Origin: Dasypus novemcinctus
Taxonomy: Eukaryota > Chordata > Mammalia > Cingulata > Dasypodidae
Length of the DNA stretch: 64,000 bases
Assembly (NCBI RefSeq): GCF_030445035.2
Contig: NC_080704.1
Coordinates: forward strand, 27,012,499-27,076,498
Direction of reading: 5' to 3'
Below the pieces are notes generated by a model. The model was given only the letters and a program-made list of their open reading frames with translations, was not told the DNA's origin and made no database searches. Numbering within the stretch: position 1 is the stretch's first letter; the number at the start of each line of letters is the position of its first letter. Positions 10,859 to 23,253 of the stretch are shown here, one piece after another. The position numbers and the translations under genes were made by a program.

Positions 10859-10966
10859 GTACTCGCTTTGGCAGCCCATATACTAAAATTGAAATGATAC
10901 AGAGAAGATTTGCGTGACCCCTGCACAAGGATGACATGGAATTTCATGAAGCGTTACATAATTTTT
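10859..10966 (+). pseudogene. U6 snRNA pseudogene
   Basis: 108 bases align end to end with U6 spliceosomal snRNA. The core ATATACTAAAATTG, ATACAGAGAAGATT, CCTGCACAAGGATGACA and GAAGCGTT blocks are preserved and it ends in a T-run. About a dozen substitutions are visible, including in the ACAGAGA-adjacent stem and the 3' domain. No convincing proximal sequence element plus TATA box lies upstream, so it is called a retro-pseudogene. Confidence 0.9.
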
Positions 10967-11256
10967 AAATTGAGGACATGGTAAGAAAACTTGGTATGAA
11001 GCTATATCGACTTTTAATTTCCAGTCAAAACACGTAGTCTTTAGTTTCTTCTGACCCCACTGAAGTTGGATGATTTACAGGTGGGTAATGTTTTTTACTT
11101 AATATCTATGGCAGTGCCAAATCTGTTGTCCCTTTTTTTACTAATTTGACTTTCATCCAATGGTTTAGCAAACTATTTTTTTCCAACAAATCAAATTAAT
11201 CGATATATATTAATAAAGCATACAGTTCATCCAAAATTTTTAAAAATAAAGGTACC

Positions 11257-11329
11257 TGGGGAGCAGGTGTAGCTCAAGTGGTCGAGTGTCTGCTTCCCAT
11301 GTACGTGGTCCTGGGTTTGATCCCCAGTA
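11257..11329 (+). mobile_element. Short DAS-I-like SINE, 5' part (split)
   Basis: GGGAGCAGGTGTAGCTCAAG with B-box-like GGTTTGATCCCC is a short tRNA-Ala-like SINE. It is cut at CCCCAGTA (11322-11329), where a longer DAS SINE entered. The end of this element resumes at 11,725. Confidence 0.8.
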
Positions 11330-11724
11330 TTTTTTTTTTCCTCTCCCCTTCCACCCCACCCCGGTTGTCTGTTCTCTGTGTCTATTTGCTACATCTTCTT
11401 TTGTCCGCTTTTGTTGTCATCAGCAGCACAGGAATCTGTGTTTCTTTTTGCTGCATCATCTTGTTGTGTCATTTCTCCGTGTGGGCGGCGCCATTCCTGG
11501 GTAGGCTGCACTTTCTTTCACGCTGGGCGGCTCTCCTTACGGGGTGCACTCCTTGCGCGTGGGGCTCTCCTACGTGGGGGACACCCCTGCGTGGCACAGC
11601 ACTCCTTGCGCGCATCAGCACTGCACACGGGACAGCTCCACACGGGTCAAGGAGGCCAGGGGTTTGAACCGCGGACCTCCCATGTGGTAGACGGACGCCC
11701 TAACCACTGGGCCAAGTCCGCCAC
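11330..11724 (-). mobile_element. DAS SINE (reverse) nested in a shorter DAS SINE
   Basis: Reverse-oriented full copy from a T-rich tail to GGGGTGGCGGACTTGGCCCA (minus reading). Box B is at about 11,666 and box A at about 11,705. The target duplication is CCCCAGTA at 11,322-11,329 and 11,725-11,732, inside the short SINE. Confidence 0.88.
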
Positions 11725-11771
11725 CCCCAGTACTTCTTAAAAACAAAACGAACAAGTGAAAAAACCAACTT

Positions 11772-11876
11772 GGGGGGACCAGTGTAGCTCAGTGGTTGAG
11801 CACCAGCTTCCTATATACAAGGTACCAAGTTCAAACCCTGGTCTCAGTACCTAAAAATAAATAAATAATTAATTAA
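11772..11876 (+). mobile_element. Short DAS-I-like SINE
   Basis: AGTGTAGCTCAGTGGTTGAG (box A), GTTCAAACCCTGG (box B) and an AAATAAATAAATAATTAATT tail. Confidence 0.8.
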
Positions 11877-12370
11877 AAGTACCTAATCATGCATTAACAG
11901 ATACATAAGAGATTATCAATGTCATTCTTCCAACGACAAAAATAAAATCAAATAACAAAACCTAACAATATATTGTCAGTTAGTCTAGTATTACTGAATG
12001 AAAACTATCTAGTAATCATCTTTCCTTGGGCTGCTGGACCATACATGCTTTGGATATCCTGATTTAGGTAGAAAATGTTCTTGGAAAACAATGTCATCAA
12101 CTTTCAAACAAACTGATTCATGCTATGATTTCATTAGGATAAAGAAACCACCTTCTTAAAATGATCTTATTTCCTGGACTAGAGAGATTATGCAAAAAGA
12201 TCTAGAATAAAACTGGGAAGGGAAAGAGGTAAAAAACAAAAATTGTGCTTCCCCCCAAATCTTAGAGAAAAAAACGGAATAACTAGAGAGCTGTGTTACA
12301 TGAAAGTGCTTAGTATTATGACCACTTGCTCCAACATGAAGTAAAACTCAGGCTAGACAACTTAGGAACA
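11877..12370. other. Non-coding intergenic sequence
   Basis: AT-rich, with no feature recognised. Confidence 0.5.
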
Positions 12371-14000
12371 GCCGTGGTTTTTTTTATTAGAAAAGTTGTG
12401 GGTTTACAGAACAATCACGCATAATATACAGGATTCCCGTATACCGCCCTATTACTAACACCTTGCATTGGTGTGGAACGTTTGTTACAATTGATGATAG
12501 CACGTTTTTATAATTGTACTATTAACTATAGTCCTTGGTTTAACTTAGGGTTCGCTGTTTGTGTAGTATAGTTCCATGGATTTTTTCAAAAATTTTATTC
12601 TGTTACCATATATACAATCTAACATTACCCCTTTTAATAACATCCAGATATATATTTCAGTGCTGTTAATTATGTTCAATGTCGTCCTATCATCACCATC
12701 CATTATCAAAACATTTCACTCATTCCAAATAAGAATCTTTTTTTTAAAGATTTATTTCTTTATTTCTCCCCCTTCCCTCCACCCCCGCCCCACCCCAGTT
12801 GCCTGTTCTCTGTGTCTATTCGCTGTGTGTTCTTCTTTGTCCGCTTCTGTTGTTGTCAGCGGCACGGGAATCTGTGTTTCTTTTTGTTGCATCATCTTGT
12901 TGTGTCAGCCCTCCGTGTGGGCGGGGCCATTCCTGGGCAGGCTGCACTTTCTTTCGTGCTGGGCAGCTCTCCTTACGGGGCGCACTCCTTGCGCGTGGGG
13001 CTTCCCTACACGGGGACACCCCTCCGTGGCAGGGCACTCCTTGTGCGCATCAGCGCCGCACATGGGCCAACTGCACATGGGTCAAGGAGGCCCAGGGTTT
13101 GAACCACAGACCTCCCATGTGGTAGACGGTCGCCCTAACCACTGGGCCCAGTCCACTTCCCCCAAACAGGAATCTTGTACATTTTAAGCCTTAACTTCTC
13201 CCCATCCCTTATCCCCATCCCACTCCCTGGTAAACTATATTCCAGATTCTGGCTCTATGAATGTGCTTATTCAGATTATTTCAAATCAGCGAACTCATAC
13301 GATAGTTGTCCTTTTGTGTCTGGCTTATTACACTCAGCATGATGTCTTCAAAGTTCATTTGTGTTGTCGCATGTATTGGGACTTCATTCCTTTTTACAGT
13401 TGAATAATATTCCATTGTATTTATAGAGCACATTTCATTTTTCCTTTCATTGCTTAATTGACACTTGGGTTGCTACCATCTTTTGGCAATCATGAGAAAT
13501 GCTGCTATGAACATCAGTGTGCAAATATCTGTTCAAGTCCCTGCTTTCAGTTCTTTGGGGTATATACCTAGTACTGTAGTGGGATTGCTGGGTGATATAG
13601 TAGTTCTACAGTTAGCTTTCTGAGGAACTGCCAAACTGTCTTCCATAGTAGTCATACCATTTTACATTGCCACCAGCAGTAATTGAGTGTTCCTATTTCT
13701 CTACATCCTGTCCAACACTTATTTTCTGTTTTTAATAGCAGCCATTCTAATAGGTGTGAAATGGTATCTCGTTGTGGTTTTGATTTGCATTTCCCTGATG
13801 GCAAATGATGTTGAGCATCTTTTCATGCTTTCTGGCCATTTGTATATCTTCATTGGAAAGATGTCTATTTAAGTCTTTTGCCCATTTTTAATTGGCTTGT
13901 TTATCTTTTTCCTGTTAAGTTGAAGGACTTCTTTATATATACTGGATACTAAACCTGTATCAGATAGAAACAGCAATGATTATGTATTTTTCGACCTTTC
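12371..14000 (-). mobile_element. LINE-1 3' end (reverse)
   Basis: Reverse-strand L1: T-rich start, then the classic antisense blocks GAATAATATTCCATTGTAT, CTTTGGGGTATATACCTAG and GAAATGGTATCTCGTTGTGG, which are the 3' part of ORF2 and the 3' UTR. The right boundary is approximate. Frames are broken throughout. A SINE is nested at 12,737-13,165. Confidence 0.85.
12737..13165 (-). mobile_element. DAS SINE (reverse) nested in L1
   Basis: Full reverse copy, with AAATAAGAATCTT before it and AAACAGGAATCTT after it as an imperfect target duplication. Confidence 0.88.
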
Positions 14001-15803
14001 CTCAGCTCCACTTTTATGACTGCTCATCAAATCCAAATGTGGAAAGATTCATGTCTTTATCAATGCTCTCCTTTTCTTCAAACAATTTCTTCTTGCTTAA
14101 AAATGCAAAACATTTTAAAAATGTAATACTATTAGTGACATGGGATCAAAGAGCCTCTTTAAGATGGGACATCTTAATTTCAGGGTACCCCCTTCAAGAA
14201 AGATGCCACCTTCAATAAAATAGGGCTTTAAGCAGCAAAACTTCAATGGGTAGCTGCCCTGCCCACGCCTCATCTCCCAGTTATTCTTCACCTGAGACAT
14301 GCCTGCCTTCTCTCTCTGATTTAATCCACCTTTTCCAGCAAATTCAGATTCTCTCCCATTCACTCCTTTCTCTGCATCCTATTTATCTCCATTCTCTCTC
14401 ACCCAGTTTCCATTTTCTCTTGCCAGTCCCAACTGCTACTATCACAGCTGGGAGATAAAGCCTCCAGGGCAGCTGGGCCAGTGTAGAATCCAACCCTGAC
14501 ATTCCTTAGCCCAAGGGAAAACACCAAGTGCCCACCCTTCAATTACAGCTGTGTGGGATTCATAACCACGAGAGGAACAAAGATGCAAATATACTTTACT
14601 CTCTGTGCACAAGATCATGCTTCTGAATGCACTCAAGCTTTTGAAACTTACTTTACAGTGAGGATTGGTATATTTTGCAGATGCTGAAATCATTCTGGCT
14701 GTTTGAATTTATATAACATGCCTTTGGGTTTGAATTTCTATTTTGTGCTGTTTGGAGATGGAGCTAAATAAAACAGGGTGGTACTATTGGTTATTTACTT
14801 TATCTTCTGAAACATTGACATTCTATTTGGTTTATCCTTATGTGTGTCATTCATGGTATTCCTAGACAGCTTTGTTCTGTTCATATATAGGTAATTTATT
14901 AGCATATTGCACAGGATACCGTGTATGGCTTCTGTTTGGCCTGATCTGTGGAGTTTGCTCTTGAAAAGTCTCTTCATTTGTGTCTCAACTCCAGTTCCTA
15001 GGATTACCCACAGTTCCCAACTCCCTGTGCATTTCTCAGCTCCTCCATCTCCCTTACCCTGACCCTGGCAGTTCTTGTAAAACTTCTCCAGAGAGAGCAA
15101 TCTGCTCTAAAGTACTGGAATAAATGTCTCGGGCCATGTCTGCCAGAGTTTGGGTTTGTTATAACAGAGCACATTCGGGGCCCCTCAAAGTACTGAGGTC
15201 TGGTGTTGGGGGAGCTAGAGAAACAATGTCACTAGCCAGAAGCCCAAATTAAATACTTTAGTGGTTGGATTTGCTCCATTTCTAACTGAAGTCTGTAGGT
15301 TCCAGGCTGGGACTATAAGGCTTGACAATACCCTGGGTGGCAGGCGAAGGAGTAGGAGGGAGGGAGTTAGAGTGGGGTTCATTGTTGATGGGGCACATCC
15401 AGGAGGCTCAAAATTCTCTCGGGTCATTCCTGAGCCAAGAACCCCACCAAGTCCAAGGTATCTGTTGTGCTGCCTGTCCATCTCCACAGCCCACCCTTCA
15501 GGTTCTCTGCCTTCCGAACCCAGCCAGTCCACGCCAAGGAGAAATAACAGCATCCACAGTTCAGTCCCCGCCAGTGCTTGGCCTTTGTCTCCCAAAGGCT
15601 GACACCACACCATTGCATCTCTTGCCCACACGCCTCCCCACTTCCTCTACCACCACCGCAGACACGCAGAGAGATTGAGTGACATTTGAGGAACTAAGAA
15701 TACAGAGAGATGAATAAGGCACACCCCTGGACCATGAGGGAAGGAAGGAACACATAGATAACTCAATATAATTTAATGACATTAATTCTAATAGAGGAAT
15801 ATG
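14001..15803. other. Non-coding intergenic sequence
   Basis: No gene recognised. The reciprocal frames at 15,215-15,680 lack conservation clues and look like chance in GC-richer DNA. Confidence 0.5.
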
Positions 15804-15815
15804 CAAAGTACTTCT

Positions 15816-16231
15816 TTTTTTTTAAAGATTTTTTTTATTTCTCTCCCCTACTCCCCGCCCCTCCCAGTTGTCTGCTCTCTGTGTCCATTCACTGTGTGTT
15901 CTTCTGTGACCGCTTCTACCCTTTTCAGCAGCACCGGGAATCTGTGTTTCTTTGGTCGCATCATCCCGCTGTGTCAGCTCTCCGTGTGTGTGGCGCCATT
16001 CCTGGGCAGGCTGCACTTTCTTTCGCACTGGGTGGCTCTCCTTACGGGGTGCACTCCTTGCGCGTGGGGCTCCCCTACGTGGGGGACACCCCTGCGTGGC
16101 AGGGCACTCCTTGCGCGCATCAGCACTACGCATGGGCCAGCTCCACATGGGTCAAGGGGGCCCGGGGTTTGAACCATGGACCTCCCATGTGGTAGGTGGA
16201 TGCCCTATCCATTGGGCCAAATCCGTTTCCC
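15816..16231 (-). mobile_element. DAS SINE (reverse)
   Basis: Complete reverse copy between exact 12-bp duplications CAAAGTACTTCT (15,804-15,815 and 16,232-16,243). Confidence 0.92.
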
Positions 16232-16305
16232 CAAAGTACTTCTGATACAATAAATGTAGACTGTTCCTGGGTGATGTCATTTGAAAAGTTTTTTTCTCAC
16301 CCACT

Positions 16306-16830
16306 GTATTAGTTTTCTATTGCTGCTGTATCAAATTGCCATGAATTTAGGGGCTTGAAACAGCACAAATTTATTACCTTAGAGTTCTGTGGAAGTCTGA
16401 AAAGGTCTTACGAGGCTAAATTCAAGGCTTCAGCAGGATTACATTCCTTTCTGGAAGCTCTAAGGAATACTCCACTTCCTTGCTCTTTCCGGCTTCTAGA
16501 GGATGCCCACATTCCTTGACTCGAGCCTCTCCTTCCACCAATTTCAAAGCCAGCAATGCTGCATCTCTCTGTACCTTTCTTCCATAGTCACATCTTCCCC
16601 TGACTCTGTGACTCTCTCTCTCTTGCACTTACAAGGACCCTTGTGATTACATTGGACCCATCCAGATAATCCAGTATAATCTCGCTATCTTAAGGTCATC
16701 TTATTAGCAACCTTACCTCCAACTGCAATTTTAATTCCCCTTTGCCATGTAACCTAACATATTCACAGGTTCTGGGGATTAGGGCAAGGACATCTTTGAG
16801 GGACCATTGTTCTGCATACCACATCCACCA
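16306..16830 (+). repeat. Ancient LTR-type repeat (TGTATTAG...ACCACA)
   Basis: Begins TGTATTAGTTTTCTATTGCTG and ends GTTCTGCATACCACA. In between are blocks common in old mammalian LTR repeats (TCTAGAGGATGCCCACATTCC; GATTACATTGGACCCATCC). Family not assigned with certainty. Confidence 0.65.
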
Positions 16831-16914
16831 AAATTAAAACAAAAACCCACATGCAATTCTATAAATATAAATATGTAAACACACACACACACACCAACTG
16901 GCATTTCAAAAATA

Positions 16915-17115
16915 AATCTAAAAATATTTTGACCATGCTCTTCCATAGTTTGTAACAAATGCTTCACAACAATGCAAAGTGTTGGTGGAAGGGTGATGTA
17001 TGAGACCCCTGTGTGATGTTACGTATGTCTATTTTGTAAGTTCGCAATCTTTACTATACACTTACTGTTTATGCGTGTTCATGTATGAATGATACACTTT
17101 AATAAAAAAGTTTTA
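16915..17115 (+). repeat. L1 3' UTR tail fragment
   Basis: Single copy of the tail unit seen twice in tandem at 3,054-3,510 (ACAATGCAAAGTGTTGGTGG; TACACTTACTGTTTATG). It ends in an A-rich tail. It is a 5'-truncated insertion. Confidence 0.65.
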
Positions 17116-17349
17116 AAAAATTATTACATAGACAGGAAAGTCTAAAGGATTATTTTAATTTTGCTTAGAAAGTTATTCTCAAAATATTTGAAATAAATTA
17201 TAATGTTAAAATTAAGAATAAATTAACTACTATTAGCAGAATTTTCTGTAACAAAGATATAAGATGAGGGACTGTGTACCCTTCTGTGAAATGACAAAAG
17301 AATTGTTTTGTTCTCCTGTTCCACATTAAATCAATAGAGATATAAGAAT

Positions 17350-18790
17350 AAAATAAAGCTAAAACAGCTGCAGCCTTCCCAACCTCAGGTACTTTTGATT
17401 GACCCCTCCTCCATGACTCCAGCTCCCCGTAGCCTCTGGTAACACTTGCAGAATTTCTTTCTCTTGCCCCTTCAGCCTTAGGACTGGCAATGGATTCCTG
17501 CCATTAAAGTCTCTGGGTACCTTATCATCTCTTGTTTGTTCCCTTAATCCTGACCGCACCTCTCTAATTAGTTGTATTTTATCTGGGGTGAATTCTGTTA
17601 TTTCCCAAGACCCTGGCCAGCTTTTTCTCAATGCACAATTTTCTGTACTTATTCCTGAATTTCAAGGCTGGTGTATTAGCCCAGGAAGACAGTGAGAAGC
17701 ACAATAGATATATTGGGGGTAACACCTGTGAAACATAAAGGAAAGAAGGAGCAGGAATAGGCAGGAAAATTCTTCAGATCATGATGCAGGTCTAACACCT
17801 GAGAAATGAGAAAGATGTTTGGGTAGGAAGAGCCTCATACTGCAGGGCATCTCTGAGAAAGTCTAGGTCAGTCAAACAAGGAGCTCTAGTACAAAGATTG
17901 TCCTGTTGAAGAGTCCTGCACTGGCTAAAAATGATGAGCCCTGGTACCACTGCTCTGCTCAGTCTTTGGCCAGGGGCTGACAAGGAAATATGGCCTCAAC
18001 ACATTAATAAAAGCTGAGGCCAATGTTGAAGCTGTGAGCTAACTCCACACCTTGCATCAGGCTCTCTCCCGAAGAGAGATAGGGAGGACACCGCCATGAA
18101 ATGCCGAAGTTCACCCCTTGCACAGATCCATATCTCCATAAACATTCAAAGAGCAGCACCGCCAGGGTTCCCATGGGTCTCTATTCTTGAAGGGAAATTT
18201 AGAAGGGGTGGTTTGAACTACAATCCCCATCACTGCAGTTGGTCTTGGGACCAGACTTGGTACTTATCATCTCCTTCCTCTACTATCCATTCTGGATACC
18301 CCTCACCCTTAACTCTCATCTCTGGCTTGCCTGATGGTATGACCCAAACCCTCATTCCTCTGGTAACCATATCCATATCAGGCTGGGGTTGCTGCATTTG
18401 TTCACTCACAGTCACAATTAGGTAAAGGAATACCAAGAAGTGCCCAAGTAGATCACCTGAATTCCACACACATTCCTCTGCTCATTGTGTAACACCAGCC
18501 TTACCTCCTCCTGCTGACTGAGGTTCAGTTACTCCTGCCAAGATGGTGACTCCTTGGACACAAGGAATCCAAAGTTCTGGCAGCAACTACAACTTGTAGT
18601 TCAATGGGACCCTTGCTGTGTCCACTGGCAAGAGTGTGATCCTTTAGGGAACAGAACCTCAAACCCTGCAGAGCCCAAAGTACTCCACTGTGTCATTAGG
18701 ATTGCTTCCACCCCTTGGTTCCTTGACTCATGTAGTCTTCCTATTGGAGACAGTGCCATTTAGATGTCTCTGATTCAGTGCTTGTGGTAG
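17350..18790 (-). pseudogene. ERVL pol relic, downstream part (integrase C-terminal region)
   Basis: On the minus strand, frames at 18,469-18,230 carry an integrase C-terminal-like block (around the residues WIVEEGDDKYQV) of the ERVL class of old endogenous retroviruses. Surrounding sequence is in the same orientation but riddled with stops. It continues upstream, on the minus strand, into 19,736-21,640 after an interrupting LTR. Confidence 0.55.
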
Positions 18791-18794
18791 GGAG

Positions 18795-19735
18795 AATTCT
18801 AAGATGGCGCCCGTAATTCACACCCCCTGATATCCATGTCCTATATAATCTGCTCTTCTTCAATGTGAGTAGGACCTATGAATATAATGGATGTCACTCC
18901 TGTGATGAGGTTACATTATATGGGAAAGTTGAAGGCATTTTGAAGACGTAATTAAGGTCCCTAATCAGTCTGACTTTCAGAAAATTATCCTGGTAGGTCT
19001 GACCTAATCAGGTGACCTGGGGGGGAAGCAGACTTGGCCCAATAGATAGGGAGTTCGCCTACCACATGGGAGGCCTGCAGTTCAAACCCCGGGCCTCCTT
19101 TACCCATATGGAGCTGGCCCATGCACAGTGCTGATGCATACAAGGAGTGCCGTGCCACACAGGGGTGTCCCCCGCGTAGGGATATACCCCACGAGCAAGG
19201 AGTATGTCCTGTAAGGAAAGCCACCCAGCACAAAAGAAGGTGCCGCCTGCCCAGGAATGGCGCCACACACAGAGAGAACTGACACAAGATGATGCAACAA
19301 AAAGAAACACAGATTCCCGGTGCCTCTGATAAGGATAGAAGTGGTCACAGAAGAACACACAGTGAATGAACACAGAGAGCAGACAGCTGGGGGTGGGGGA
19401 AAGGGGAGAGAAATTTAAAAAAACAAAAAATAAAAAAGAGGGACTAGAAATAGATTCTCCTGCTGGCCCTGAGGAAGCCAGCCACCATTAGTTCTACAGA
19501 TGCAAGGAATGAATTCTTCCAACAACCACCTAAGCTTAGGAGAGGATCTTGAGCCTCAGATGAGACCCCAACCGACACTATGACTACAGTCTTGGGAGAC
19601 TCTGAGTTAAGGACCCTAGTTAAGCCATGCCTGAACTCCTGACCCAAGGAAACTGTGAGATAATAATGTGTCATGAAACTGCTAAGTTTGTGGTAATTTG
19701 TTACCCTATAATAGAAAATGAATACAGTACTTACA
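18795..19735 (+). repeat. MaLR-type LTR interrupting the ERVL relic
   Basis: Left part TTCTAAGATGGCGCCC...; right end GCTAAGTTTGTGGTAATTTGTTA...GAAAATGAATACAG, typical of MLT1/MaLR LTR 3' ends. A DAS SINE is nested at about 19,022-19,437. It sits inside the reverse-oriented ERVL pol relic. Confidence 0.65.
19022..19437 (+). mobile_element. DAS SINE
   Basis: GGGGAAGCAGACTTGGCCCA head, box-B GTTCAAACCCC and an A-rich tail AAATTTAAAAAAACAAAAAA. Nested in the MaLR LTR. Confidence 0.88.
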
Positions 19736-21640
19736 GTGCGTCCCGGAGGATAAGAATCCATTCTTGTAAAGCCTTGTCTCTGAACTAGTACTTCAACTCT
19801 ACCTTCAGCAGGCCATTCAACTGCTGATTCTGGATGGTGTGGCTAATGATACAACCAGTGGATCCCATTGGTCAGGGTCCGATCCCAACCTCCTTCGTTA
19901 TGAAGTGGGTCCCTTGATCAGATGCTATGTTGTGTAGAATTCCACACCTACAGATCAGGCTTTCCATAAGCCCCCCTGGAAAATGGTGGTGAGTGAGACT
20001 CTGCAGGCAGGAAAGGCAAAGTCATATCCAAAGAAAGTATCTATACCTGTGAGAACAAATCTCTGGTCCTTCTAAGAGAAAAGGGGCCCAATGTCACCAA
20101 CTTTCCAACAAATAGCTTGTGGGTCTCCTTGAGGAATAGTGCCCTATCACGTGGCTCAGTGTTGGTCTCCATGGCTGGCAAGTTGGACATTCAGAAGCAG
20201 CGGTAGCCAGATTGGCCTTGGGAAGTGGGAGTCCTTGCTGTTGGCACGCATAGCCTCCACCTCTGCCACTGGGACCACACTGATCATGTCCCCTCCATGC
20301 CAATTCTGAGGTGGAAAAGGCTGGCTATCATCAACTGGCCAAATCATTTTGTCTACTTGGTTGTAGAATGCCTCTTCCATGGTGGATACTTTCTGGTGGG
20401 AATTAACATGTGACACCAATCAATAATCTTCACACTCCATGCCCCTATGCTCAAACATATGCTTCCACCCCAGACTTCCTTATCTCTGATTTTCTAGTCC
20501 TTTTCCTTTCAGGCCTCTGACTAGTAGGTCAGGCTATTTACCACTGCCCATAAATCCATATAGATGCTCACTTTGGTCCACTTAAGCACCATCACCTGGC
20601 TTCTATTACTTTGGAGCCCCATCATCCCCATGGCTCTACTCTATGATCAATTCTCCTGGCCTGCAGAGGAAAGCCTCTGCTGAACTTCTTAGTGATGCTG
20701 ATATCCCTCTCACCAGCACATTCCTGATGGCTTTCATGTGTCTTCTGGGCTTTCCTGTGGAACATAATCCTCTGGTAGTTCTTTTGGTGTCGCAAAATAT
20801 ATCCATTCCAGCATGTTCACTTCCCCTAGCCTTTTAATCCCTTCTTCCACAATCGGTCACAGCAATTCAGGCATTTCTACTTCACTCAGGGTGGGCCATC
20901 ACTTTTTTCAGTCTTCTAAGAGCCACCCTAGCAGTGAGTTTGCCCATCCCATGGAGTCCTTAACAGTATGTTGAATTCTGTATCCCAAGAGAGTGCCCCC
21001 AAGTCAGTGAACTCTTGCTTATGTATTCTTATATTGCAGTCCCCTTGACCAAGCACCCTCAAAATCCAATCCCACAGGTACTCTTCTGGCTTCTGCCAGT
21101 ACATGCTAGCCTAATTTTTACATTGTGTGAAATCTCTTTTCTCTGTTATCAGGCATAGCACAATCTCAGATAGATTTTGCTGGAATTTAACTCTAGTTGT
21201 TGATCTGGCATCCAGAAGAGGAGGTAGGAGCAGCTCCTGGGGAAGGAGGATGGCAGGGAACATGTTGCCTTGCAGAAAAGAGGCCTCTGCAGTGAGTTCC
21301 CATGTGGAACTCTTAATAAGGTGGAGTGGGCTATCTTTGCAGGATTTGAGGGCTTTGAGGGTTCAGAGGTTTTCAAAGTCAAAATCTTTAGGGGCACCCA
21401 CCCAGATGTCCTCATCTCTTGTTTCAGGGTCTTAAGATTTTCCCAACCAGGGTCCTGACCTTAGCATTACAGACTGCCTCTGCTTAGTGGTCAATCATCT
21501 TTGAAGCCTGATGACCCAACTACCAAATCCTGAGTTTCCTCCCCCAGGGATCCCGTATTTGCTGCTGAGCTCAGTTTGCTCTCCCACTGCAGGAGATAAG
21601 AGCCTTTTTGTAAGCCACCAAAGAGGCCTTCTGACTCTCA
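19736..21640 (-). pseudogene. ERVL pol relic (RNase H to integrase zinc-binding region)
   Basis: Minus-strand frames at 20,303-20,094 and 20,419-20,156 contain integrase N-terminal zinc-domain-like residues (QQQGLPLPKANLATAASECP) of ERVL type. Around 20,540-20,580 there is an RNase H-like block. Order along the minus strand is correct (RNase H, then integrase). Multiple stops and frameshifts make it non-functional. No LTR of this element was identified. Confidence 0.6.
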
Positions 21641-21653
21641 CACGTAGTTTTTT

Positions 21654-21899
21654 TTTTTTTTTTTTAATTTTTTTATTTTTTATTGACTTTGTAATAATAT
21701 TACATTAAAAATATATATGTGAGGTCCCATTCAACCCCACCCCCCCACCTCCCCTCTCCCCCCCCCCAACAACACTCGTTCCCATCATCATGACACATCC
21801 ATTGGATTTGGTAAGTACATCTTTGGGCACCTCTGCACCTCATATACATTGGTTCACATCATGGCCCATACTCTCCTCTATTCCATCAAGTGGGCCCTG
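21654..21899 (-). mobile_element. 5'-truncated LINE-1 3' end (reverse)
   Basis: A T-rich tail, then about 240 bp of L1 3' UTR on the minus strand, enclosed by target duplications TCACACGTAGTTTTT at 21,638-21,652 and 21,900-21,914. It interrupts ordinary sequence. Typical young truncated L1. Confidence 0.85.
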
Positions 21900-21939
21900 T
21901 CACACGTAGTTTTTAGTTGTTCGTTAACTGCCTTCAGTT

Positions 21940-22260
21940 CCTCATTGTGATGGCTTTTAAATATGTCCACATATTCTTTGATACTTCTCCTTTTGAGAAG
22001 CAGAGCTTAATTCCCTTCTCCTTGGTGTGTGAGCTGGACTTAGTGACTCCCTTCTAATGAATAGAATAAGGGGGAAGTGACAACATGTACCTTCCAAGAC
22101 TATAGGACCTATAAAGCATTGCAGCTTCCTCTTTGTTCTTTCTCTTGGATCGGTCACTCTGGGGGAAGCCAGCTGCCATGTCATTTGGACACTCAGTCAG
22201 TTTTAAGGGGAGATCCATGTAATGAGGAATCCAGGCCTCCTGCCAACAGCCACATGAGGG
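21940..22260 (+). repeat. MaLR-like LTR remnant
   Basis: GCTGGACTTAGTGACTCCC, TCTAATGAATAGAATAAGG and the AAGCCAGCTGCCATGTCATT block are shared with MaLR-type LTR repeats. A related copy lies on the other strand at 53,520-53,990. Confidence 0.6.
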
Positions 22261-23239
22261 AGCTATCTTGAAAGTGGGTCTGAAAGTTCTTCTGAAATGT
22301 ATTTATCACCTTTCCTATTTTATTAAAAGCAGCTAAAGTAACATGATTTTCTTTTTTTCCATTCAGTATCATCATTCATGATTTTTTTTAAACTGTAGAT
22401 GAAGAAGAAACATGATGTGGTTGGGTTTACTGACTAACTAAATCTGAATAATTCTTTAGGGTGTGATTTCTAGTTCTTCATTGTTTTCTAGTGTAAGCCA
22501 GTTGCTAGGGAGAATTTCCAAGTAATTGAACACTCTGGTTTATAACCTAGCAAGCCTTCTTAGAATGGACAATATAGGATTTTTCAGCTCTGGAACATTT
22601 GATATTTTCATTCCTTTCTGATGGACTGTTCCCAGACCACTACACAGCTCCACCTCCAGGATCACAGAGGCCACTCACCAGTATGTCCCCTTTCCCTGTC
22701 CATCTTCAGTCCCCACCTCACTATTTCTGGTCCTTCTTTCAGACCCACCTGCTGGCCACTTCAGCAGAGGTTATGTGACTCTGGCAGAGGAACCGTTTAG
22801 CCACAAGTTACCCATAAAATGCCCTACCCACTAACTTGGGCAAAAGAGAAACCATGTGGCCAATTAAATTTGACCCACATTCAAACCAGAGTTCTCACAC
22901 ATGTGGCAACAGTATGCAAAATTCATTGCCAATACCTGCAGCTATGGGTGTCCCTAAAGTCTAATTGCAATCAATATATGTGTAACTGCACCACCAGATA
23001 CACTGAAGCCCTGTGCTTCGAGGCCAATCTCCATCACAACCTGCAGACTGCTAGTTCAGAAAAAGGACAGGAAATGAGCAAGTAATTAAAACACCTTCTG
23101 GATAAGTAACTCTAAAATAAATATTGCTGCAGAAACAGTTTTGTTCAGTGAGTCAGGAAACTATCACCAAGTACATTTACAGGTGCTTTGCTGAAGCTTC
23201 ATGTTGCACTACCTGATTATCTGACCCACACTGTGTATT
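22261..23239. other. Non-coding intergenic sequence
   Basis: No gene or clear repeat seen. Confidence 0.5.
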
Positions 23240-23253
23240 AAATACTGACTGGG

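Noticed and set aside
15215-15680. Overlapping 113-138-residue frames on both strands
   Set aside because: Open on both strands at once because of composition; no conserved motif.
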